Source of the DNA: CAZWBR01 sp964404205
GTDB lineage: Bacteria; Bacteroidota; Bacteroidia; Bacteroidales; Prolixibacteraceae
Assembly: GCA_964404205.1 (NCBI GenBank)
Contig: CAYOJD010000033.1
Location: 1 to 27,012 of the forward strand
DNA: 27,012 nt
Direction: 5' to 3'
Of the stretch, positions 22,088 to 27,012 are shown one piece after another (within the stretch, counting starts at the first letter, position 1; each line of letters starts with the position of its first letter). The position numbers were made by a program, and so were the translations under genes. The notes beneath the pieces are model-generated. The model saw nothing but the letters and a program-made list of their open reading frames with translations. It had not been told where the DNA came from and searched no databases.

Positions 22088-23218
22088 TTACAGCCTGTGA
22101 CGAAGTTGTTTGACCATCTGTTCCTTCCATGTTTTGAAAGAGCCTTCGAGGATACGTTGGCGGGCTTCGCCAACCAGCCAGATGTAAAAGGCCAGATTGT
22201 GCATACTGCCAATTTGGGCCCCAAGCATCTCTTTTGCCTGAAAGAGGTGGCGCAGATAGGCTTTGGTATAGTGATGGTCGACAAACGACGTCCCTTCAGG
22301 ATCGACAGGCGAGAAGTCGTTGGCCCATTTGTTGTTTTTTATATTGATTATTCCGCGGCGGGTAAATAGCATCCCGTTACGCCCATTGCGGGTGGGCATC
22401 ACGCAGTCGAACATATCGACCCCGCGATCGATAGCTTCCAGAATGTTGACAGGTGTCCCTACACCCATCAGGTAGCGGGGGCGGCTTTCGGGAAGGACCT
22501 GATTCACGACTTCTATCATCGCATACATATCTTCTTCCTTCTCGCCGACAGCCAGTCCGCCAATGGCATAGCCTTCGCGGTTAAAGGAGACAACATGTTC
22601 AGCAGCCCTGATGCGCAAATCGGGATAAACGCATCCCTGTACAATTGGGAAAAGCGTTTGCGAATAGCCATATTTTGGTTCCGTTTCATCAAAACGGGCA
22701 ATGCACCTTTCGAGCCAGCGCTGGGTAAGGCCGAGCGATTTTTTGGCATAGTCGTAATCTGCATTGCCGGGTGTACATTCGTCGAAAGCCATGATGATAT
22801 CGGCCCCAATGGTACGCTGGATATCCATTACATTTTCCGGGGTGAACATGTGGCGAGAGCCATCGATGTGCGACTGAAACTTAGCTCCCTCTTCGGTGAG
22901 TTTACGCATTTCGCCAAGCGAGAAAACCTGGAATCCGCCACTGTCGGTCAGGATGGGTTTGTCCCAGCCGTTGAACTTGTGTAAGCCTCCAGCTTTTTCA
23001 ATCGTTTCGGTTCCCGGACGAAGGTAGAGGTGGTAGGTGTTTCCCAGGATGATTTGGGCCTTGGTATCTTCTTTAATATCGCGGAAATGCACCCCTTTTA
23101 CGGAACCAACGGTTCCAACGGGCATAAAAATGGGAGTTTCAATGATTCCGTGGTCGGTAGTAATCCTACCGGCACGCGCCTTTGTCCCCGATGCCGTATG
23201 TTGCAGTTCGAATTTCAT
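22088..23218 (-). CDS. tgt: tRNA-guanine transglycosylase (queuine tRNA-ribosyltransferase)
   Basis: 376 residues. It replaces G34 in GUN-anticodon tRNAs with the queuosine precursor preQ1. Motifs: PIFMPVGTVGSVKG (29-42), ILTDSGGFQVFSL with the general acid/base Asp92, FDECTP, GGLAVGE substrate loop, and GVDMFDCVMPTRNGRNG with nucleophile Asp271. The zinc site is atypical. The family's CxCxxC is replaced by a cysteine-free stretch, DPEGTSFVDHHYTKAYLRHL (307-326), while the downstream His340 (IGSMHNLAFY) remains. I rechecked the codons, so this is not a frameshift. From memory other Bacteroidales forms look similar. Cotranscribed with the lptG-type gene downstream; the divergent glycosyltransferase-like gene starts on the other side. 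Confidence 0.95.
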   Translation of the reverse strand: MKFELQHTASGTKARAGRITTDHGIIETPIFMPVGTVGSVKGVHFRDIKEDTKAQIILGNTYHLYLRPGTETIEKAGGLHKFNGWDKPILTDSGGFQVFSLGEMRKLTEEGAKFQSHIDGSRHMFTPENVMDIQRTIGADIIMAFDECTPGNADYDYAKKSLGLTQRWLERCIARFDETEPKYGYSQTLFPIVQGCVYPDLRIRAAEHVVSFNREGYAIGGLAVGEKEEDMYAMIEVVNQVLPESRPRYLMGVGTPVNILEAIDRGVDMFDCVMPTRNGRNGMLFTRRGIINIKNNKWANDFSPVDPEGTSFVDHHYTKAYLRHLFQAKEMLGAQIGSMHNLAFYIWLVGEARQRILEGSFKTWKEQMVKQLRHRL

Positions 23219-23235
23219 TTATCCAAATTTCGGCG

Positions 23236-23243
23236 CAAAGATA
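23236..23243 (-). promoter_or_regulatory. -7 element for tgt-lptG
   Basis: TATCTTTG on the minus strand is an exact TAnnTTTG match, 17 bases upstream of the tgt ATG; the leader would be about ten bases. Confidence 0.6.
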
Positions 23244-23326
23244 GTTATAATAGGCCAATTCTTTCGGGAACGAAACATGGCAGGCAAAAAAAACAGAATT
23301 GTGCCGCTTCTTCGCTTCACTTTGTG

Positions 23327-23334
23327 TATTTTTG
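23327..23334 (+). promoter_or_regulatory. -7 element for the glycosyltransferase-like gene
   Basis: TATTTTTG, an exact TAnnTTTG match, ends 14 bases before the ATG at 23349. A TTG at 23299-23301 is 25 bases further up. This excludes longer in-frame starts that would run through the tgt gene. Confidence 0.6.
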
Positions 23335-23348
23335 GAAAGTTTCAACTT

Positions 23349-24488
23349 ATGATCATGATTGAACTCTTTGGACTTAGCTTTACGCTTGCCGAATTTGCCG
23401 GTTTATGCCTGTTTGTACTGGCTTTTCTGGTACAGCTTTTCTACCTGTTCGTGCTTGGGCGTTTTATTTTTGGTAACCGCAAAAAGAAACAGGAAGAAAA
23501 ATTCCCTTCGGTTTCGATAATCGTATCGTCGCGCAACTTTTCCGAACAGTTGAAAGAGATGTTGCCAGTGTTGCTTTCGCAGGAGTATCCCGATTTCGAA
23601 GTTGTTGTGGTAAACGACTGTTCATCGGACAATACTGAATGGACGTTACGCGAGCTGTCAATGCAATATGCCAATCTTAAATCGACTCAAATACATCAGG
23701 AGACCGACTTCCCCAATGCTCTGGCTATTACGGTAGGCATCAGGGCGGCGACCAAGGAGTGGGTGTTATTCCTGAACCCGCTTTGCCGTATCTCGGGCGA
23801 CAACTGGCTTAAGCAATATGCCTCGCGGTTGAAACCCAAACACGAAGCTGCGGTAGGTTACATCAATTATACCAAGGCTGAGGGAAATTCGAAACGTACT
23901 TTCCGTTACGAAACTTTCTATTCGTTCCTGATGTCGGGTGCCGCACGCTTGCTGGGGATGCCCATGCCGCTTAACGAGAACAATATGGCCTATCGTCGCG
24001 AGATGTTCCTCGGGATGAAGGGTTTTGCGGCAGTACTTAACTCTCCTTTCAGCGAAAACGAACTCTTTTTAAATAAAATATCGCGAAAGAAGAACACCGT
24101 TATCCATTTCGACAAAATTACGCCGGCAAACTATGTGGGCGAAGCCGAATGGATCGATGCCGTGAACTTTAAGAAGAAGCAATTGTTAATTAAGCAAAGG
24201 TTTAGCTTCGGACAGCGGTTTTTCCTTTTCCTGAATGTTTTCAGCCGCTTGTTGCTCGATTGGTCGATGGTTTTTGTAGCCATCGTCTCGCCGTGGCGCT
24301 TTTGGATACTGGGAGTTTGGGCATTGGTACTGGTATTGGAAATCATTTGGCTCGCGGTGGCGACCAAACGTTTAGGCGAGAGAAATATGCTGCCGGGCTT
24401 ATTGTTATACAACTTTGTTATTCCGTTTATTAACGGTTATTATGTAGTGAATCAACTTTTTACAGGACAAAGGCGAAAATGGAAATAA
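23349..24488 (+). CDS. GT-A fold glycosyltransferase family 2-like membrane protein, active site degenerate
   Basis: 379 residues. An N-terminal helix at about 10-40 precedes a GT2-like domain (FPSVSIIVSSRNFSEQL, EVVVVNDCSSDNTEWTL), followed by three C-terminal helices and a basic tail (QRRKWK). The nucleotide-sugar half retains NDCSSDNT. Where active homologues have a DxD-type TDADC, this protein reads FLNPLCRIS (141-149); where they have G(E/D)DDLF it reads SENELF (235-240). Acceptor-side NNMAYRREMF is kept. It may therefore be inactive or use altered chemistry. The sequence is an intact open frame. The next gene, an ECF sigma factor, starts inside its last ten bases. Substrate unknown. Confidence 0.85.
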   Translation: MIMIELFGLSFTLAEFAGLCLFVLAFLVQLFYLFVLGRFIFGNRKKKQEEKFPSVSIIVSSRNFSEQLKEMLPVLLSQEYPDFEVVVVNDCSSDNTEWTLRELSMQYANLKSTQIHQETDFPNALAITVGIRAATKEWVLFLNPLCRISGDNWLKQYASRLKPKHEAAVGYINYTKAEGNSKRTFRYETFYSFLMSGAARLLGMPMPLNENNMAYRREMFLGMKGFAAVLNSPFSENELFLNKISRKKNTVIHFDKITPANYVGEAEWIDAVNFKKKQLLIKQRFSFGQRFFLFLNVFSRLLLDWSMVFVAIVSPWRFWILGVWALVLVLEIIWLAVATKRLGERNMLPGLLLYNFVIPFINGYYVVNQLFTGQRRKWK

Positions 24489-25087
24489 ACCCCAACCTGT
24501 CGGGAAATGCGTTAAAGGATATCGAACTGGTTGAGGCTGCCCGTGCCGGCAGCGAGAAGGCCTATGCCGATTTAATGCGCCGTTACAAAGATGCGATCTA
24601 CTTTATGCTGCTGAAGATGGTGAGTAACCGTACCGATGCCGAAGATTTGACCATCGAAGCATTTGGGAAAGCTTTTACCAACATCCACCAGTATGCCCCT
24701 CAATATGCTTTCAGTACCTGGCTTTTCCGTATTGCCTCTAACAATGCCATCGATTTTCTACGGAAAAAGAAGGCCGTGACGGTTCCGCTTGAACCTACAT
24801 CGAACGATAAAACCGTTGGTGGAGAATACAATTATAATGTCCGTTCGGAAACGGACGATCCGGAAGAGAATTTTATCAGGACGCAAAATGCTGCCATTCT
24901 CCGTAAAGTGGTTGCGCGACTGAAACCCCGGTACCGCACCTTGCTCGAGTTGCGCTATTTTAAAGAATACTCCTACGAAGAGATTGCCCAGGAGCTGAAT
25001 CTTCCGCTCGGGACGGTGAAAGTACAACTGTTTCGCTCGCGCGAAATGTTGTTCGATTTGCTGAAGAACAGCGAAATGTCGCGATAG
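24479..25087 (+). CDS. ECF (sigma-70 family) RNA polymerase sigma factor
   Basis: 202 residues. Region 2 covers about 25-95 (YADLMRRYKDAIYFMLLKMV, TDAEDLTIEAFGKAFTNIHQY, FSTWLFRIASNNAIDFLRKK). A charged linker with DDPEENF follows, then region 4 at about 140-195 (ARLKPRYRTLLELRYFKEYS, EIAQELNLPLGTVKVQLFRSR). The ATG at 24479 lies within the glycosyltransferase-like gene (10-base overlap), so translation is probably coupled. No anti-sigma gene follows: the next gene is rsmG with its own promoter-like element. This resembles housekeeping-like ECF sigma factors of Bacteroidota that lack an adjacent anti-sigma factor. Which promoters it recognises cannot be read from the sequence. Confidence 0.93.
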   Translation: MEINPNLSGNALKDIELVEAARAGSEKAYADLMRRYKDAIYFMLLKMVSNRTDAEDLTIEAFGKAFTNIHQYAPQYAFSTWLFRIASNNAIDFLRKKKAVTVPLEPTSNDKTVGGEYNYNVRSETDDPEENFIRTQNAAILRKVVARLKPRYRTLLELRYFKEYSYEEIAQELNLPLGTVKVQLFRSREMLFDLLKNSEMSR

Positions 25088-25101
25088 CTGTGCTATCTTT
25101 G
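25083..25101 (+). promoter_or_regulatory. rsmG -7 element inside a small palindrome
   Basis: TATCTTTG (25094-25101) is an exact -7 match 20 bases before the rsmG start. GATAGC-TGT-GCTATC (25083-25097) spans the sigma-factor stop codon and the first half of the element, so a bound protein or RNA hairpin could affect rsmG expression. Confidence 0.5.
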
Positions 25102-25121
25102 CCCCATATTCATCCATATAA

Positions 25122-25775
25122 ATGAGTTTAACAAACGAAAATGAAGCCGGGATTCAGCTTTTGAAGCACCATTTTCCCGAAATGACCGACCAACAATTGC
25201 AACAGTTTGGCCGGTTGGGTGAGCTCTATGGCGAGTGGAATGAAAAAATCAATGTGATTTCGCGCAAAGACATTGGCGAGTTATACGAGCGCCATGTCTT
25301 GCATTCGTTGGCCATTGCCAAAGTGATACGTTTTTCGCCCGGAAGCACCATTCTTGATGTCGGTACCGGTGGCGGTTTTCCCGGCATTCCGCTGGCCATT
25401 CTGTTCCCCGATGTGCAGTTTTTGCTGATTGATTCTATCGGGAAAAAGATAAAAGTGGTCGAAGCCGTTGCCGAAAGTATTGGCCTGACCAATCTCCGGG
25501 CCCGTCATCAGCGGGTGCAGGAGATAAAGCAGAAGTTCGATTTTGTTGTCAGCCGTGCCGTGACTGCCTTTCCCGAATTTGTGGCGATGGTGCGCAAGAA
25601 TATCTCGCCGGTGCAGCGAAATGGTTTGCCTAACGGGATTATTTACCTGAAAGGAGGCGATTTTACTGCCGAATTGCAACCATTCGGGCAATTGGCTGAA
25701 CTGTTCGATATCCCTTCATTTTACAATACCCCCTTCTTCGAGACCAAAAAAGTAATCTATTTGCCTGTCAGGTAA
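25122..25775 (+). CDS. rsmG: 16S rRNA m7G527 methyltransferase
   Basis: 217 residues, full family length. It methylates N7 of G527 in 16S rRNA with S-adenosylmethionine. Motifs: WNEKINVISRKDIGELYERHVLHSL (40-63, the family signature start), the SAM loop ILDVGTGGGFPGIPLAILFP (77-96), LLIDSIGKKIKVVEAVAESIGL, and FDFVVSRAVTAFPEF (conserved SRA). The ending KKVIYLPVR is normal. It follows the sigma gene by 34 bases; the promoter-like element in that gap allows independent expression. Confidence 0.96.
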   Translation: MSLTNENEAGIQLLKHHFPEMTDQQLQQFGRLGELYGEWNEKINVISRKDIGELYERHVLHSLAIAKVIRFSPGSTILDVGTGGGFPGIPLAILFPDVQFLLIDSIGKKIKVVEAVAESIGLTNLRARHQRVQEIKQKFDFVVSRAVTAFPEFVAMVRKNISPVQRNGLPNGIIYLKGGDFTAELQPFGQLAELFDIPSFYNTPFFETKKVIYLPVR

Positions 25776-25814
25776 TTTTGACCGGGAATAAATTGTTTGT
25801 AAATCGTGAAATGT

Positions 25815-25845
25815 TTTGGTGCGAAATAAAAAAAAACTATTTTTG
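25815..25845 (+). promoter_or_regulatory. Strong consensus promoter for rpmH
   Basis: TTTG (25815-25818) and TATTTTTG (25838-25845) match -33/-7 exactly with 19 bases between. It gives a leader of about 45 bases to the ATG at 25898. Confidence 0.75.
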
Positions 25846-25897
25846 CAGTCCGAAATTTTACGAGAAAGTAATAGTAAAACAATAAAATATTCACGAG

Positions 25898-26056
25898 ATG
25901 AAAAGAACATTTCAACCATCGAACAGAAAAAGACGGAACAAACATGGCTTCCGCGAAAGAATGTCAACTGCCAATGGTCGCAGGGTTTTGAAAGCTCGCC
26001 GTGCAAAAGGCCGCAAGAAACTTACTGTTTCTGACGAGCCTCGTCACAAGAAATAA
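25898..26056 (+). CDS. rpmH: 50S ribosomal protein L34
   Basis: 52 residues (MKRTFQPSNRKRRNKHGFRE onward, then RRVLKARRAKGRKKLTVSDE, ending PRHKK), an unmistakable L34: very basic, with the conserved MKRTxQPS start and HGFRxRM and GRxVLxxRRxKGR segments. It is a structural component of the large ribosomal subunit. The tail after KKLTVSDE is a few residues longer than the E. coli form, as in other Bacteroidota. It is transcribed alone from a consensus promoter and ends in a strong terminator; rnpA and dnaA, its usual neighbours in many bacteria, are absent. Confidence 0.97.
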   Translation: MKRTFQPSNRKRRNKHGFRERMSTANGRRVLKARRAKGRKKLTVSDEPRHKK

Positions 26057-26118
26057 TCGGACGGCTGTCCGATAGCATGCAAAAGGTAAGGAATCAGGTT
26101 CTTTACCTTTTGTTTTTT
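26056..26118 (+). terminator. Stem-loop plus rho-independent terminator after rpmH
   Basis: ATCGGAC (26056-26062) pairs with GTCCGAT (26067-26073) immediately at the stop codon. Then CAAAAGGTAAGGAA pairs with TTCTTTACCTTTTG (26080-26112, one G-T pair) around TCAGG, and is followed by six T residues (26113-26118). Confidence 0.9.
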
Positions 26119-26176
26119 CACAGAAACCCATTTCCGGTTGCTTTTCGTATAATTGCGGTAATCAAATTGTCTATTC

Positions 26177-27012
26177 ATGGAAAATCACATATCGTTGCTT
26201 CAACTTGCCGGAACCGACAGCCAATTGATTGATATTGCCCGGAAAGTGATGGAAGGCGGTCGGGTTACGGAAGCAGAGGGCCTGTTGCTGTACGAAAAGG
26301 GGACACTCCCCTTTCTGGCTTTTCTGGCCGACAGTGTCAGAAGGCGCATCAACGGGAAGAGAGTCTATTTCAACCGCAATATCCATATCGAACCAACTAA
26401 CATCTGTGTCAACCATTGTGCATTCTGCTCGTACCGCAGGCGCAAGGGGCAGGATGGCAGCTGGGAACTTTGTGTCGATGAGATGGTACAGAAGGCGGCT
26501 ACCTATCAAGGTACGGGCCTGACCGAGATCCATATCGTTGGGGGAGTCCATCCCGACCGCGACGTTCATTATTACGCCAATCTGGTTCGCGAGGTAAAAA
26601 AAGTTTTGCCCGATGTCCGGATAAAAGCTTTCACGGCAGTCGAAATCGATGCCATGTGCGAATTTGCCGCTGTTTCGGTCAAAGAAGGGCTCGAACTGCT
26701 GAAGGAAGCCGGATTGGCTTCCCTGCCGGGGGGCGGTGCCGAAATCTTCGATGAAGCCATTCGTGCTAAAATATGTCCCGATAAGACCAATTCGGAAGGA
26801 TGGCTCAACATCCACCGAACGGCGCACCAGTTGGGTATCCAAACCAATTCGACCATGTTGTATGGCCTGCTGGAGAAGTATCCTCACCGTATCGACCACA
26901 TGAACCGCTTGCGTAAACTACAGGATGAGACCGGTGGGTTTAATGCTTTTATCCCGCTGAAGTTCCGCCATTACAACAATGCCTATTCGCATATTGCCGA
27001 ATCGACCACCAT
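26177..27012 (+). CDS. mqnE: Aminofutalosine synthase (radical SAM), 3' end outside window
   Basis: 278 codons are visible and the frame is open to the right edge. MqnE joins SAM's adenosyl radical to 3-[(1-carboxyvinyl)oxy]benzoate to make aminofutalosine in the futalosine route to menaquinone. The radical SAM cluster is CVNHCAFC (Cys77, Cys81, Cys84), preceded by HIEPTNI. Other family features are TEIHIVGGVHPD, IKAFTAVEIDAM, LPGGGAEIFDEAIRAKICPDK, and NSTMLYGLLEKYPHRIDHM. The GGGAE and EPTN patterns favour MqnE over the sister enzyme MqnC. The ATG at 26177 follows the rpmH terminator by 58 bases. A possible -7 (TATAATTG, 26148-26155) has one mismatch. Confidence 0.93.
   Translation, partial: MENHISLLQLAGTDSQLIDIARKVMEGGRVTEAEGLLLYEKGTLPFLAFLADSVRRRINGKRVYFNRNIHIEPTNICVNHCAFCSYRRRKGQDGSWELCVDEMVQKAATYQGTGLTEIHIVGGVHPDRDVHYYANLVREVKKVLPDVRIKAFTAVEIDAMCEFAAVSVKEGLELLKEAGLASLPGGGAEIFDEAIRAKICPDKTNSEGWLNIHRTAHQLGIQTNSTMLYGLLEKYPHRIDHMNRLRKLQDETGGFNAFIPLKFRHYNNAYSHIAESTT

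Noticed and set aside
23037..23348. 104-residue N-terminal extension of the glycosyltransferase-like protein
   Set aside because: It would run antisense through the start of tgt and precede the -7 element at 23327; the translated extension has no family match.
26171..26899. 242-codon minus-strand open frame
   Set aside because: Antisense to mqnE, whose CxxxCxxC cluster and family motifs are unambiguous.
1..27012. CRISPR arrays, insertion sequences, phage genes, toxin-antitoxin or restriction systems
   Set aside because: I looked for repeated spacers, transposase motifs and paired small genes on both strands and found none that could be supported.

Overview
The window looks like chromosomal core DNA from a member of the Bacteroidota, probably a Bacteroidales/Marinilabiliales-type organism. 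The evidence is the gene content (a TonB-dependent receptor with a DUF4249 lipoprotein, GldB, DUF1573 and DUF1080 proteins, a TlpA/DUF4369 lipoprotein, PorT-like barrels) and the promoters. At least ten start sites are preceded by the phylum's -7 element TAnnTTTG, and starts lie in A-rich sequence rather than behind Shine-Dalgarno motifs. I see no rRNA, tRNA, CRISPR array, insertion sequence, phage or defence genes.

Layout. 1-915 (-) is the N-terminal part of a lytic transglycosylase. 996-2890 (-) is an ECF sigma factor overlapping an anti-sigma-like protein that carries a C-terminal beta-barrel-like domain. 3394-4011 (+) is a DedA protein. 4328-8275 (-) is a surface uptake operon (barrel protein, TonB-dependent receptor, DUF4249 lipoprotein), visibly AT-richer than its surroundings and flanked by two similar hairpins. 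8491-13319 (-) holds a TlpA-like lipoprotein, MeaB, a double DUF1573 protein and phosphofructokinase, most with their own promoter. 13687-14487 (+) is a DUF1080 lipoprotein, convergent with gldB (14548-15582, -). 15723-18853 (+) holds a barrel protein, NadE and a Crp/Fnr regulator. 18899-20807 (-) is a two-gene operon for an acyl-CoA carboxyltransferase and a small biotin carrier. 20969-23218 (-) is tgt-lptG. 23349-25775 (+) is a glycosyltransferase-like membrane protein with degenerate active-site motifs, a second ECF sigma factor overlapping its end, and rsmG. 25898-26056 (+) is rpmH, and 26177 to the right edge (+) is mqnE, cut by the window.

How the genes fit together. MeaB and the carboxyltransferase/biotin carrier pair both belong to methylmalonyl-CoA/propionyl-CoA metabolism but are not adjacent. 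Envelope functions dominate: peptidoglycan turnover, LPS transport, outer-membrane barrels, a TonB transporter, thiol-disulfide chemistry and GldB. MqnE points to menaquinone synthesis by the futalosine route. The most unusual items are the sigma factor paired with an inner-membrane-anchored barrel protein, the glycosyltransferase that has lost its DxD and EDD motifs while being coupled to a sigma factor, a Tgt without its zinc-binding cysteines, and several unexplained hairpins and short tandem repeats.
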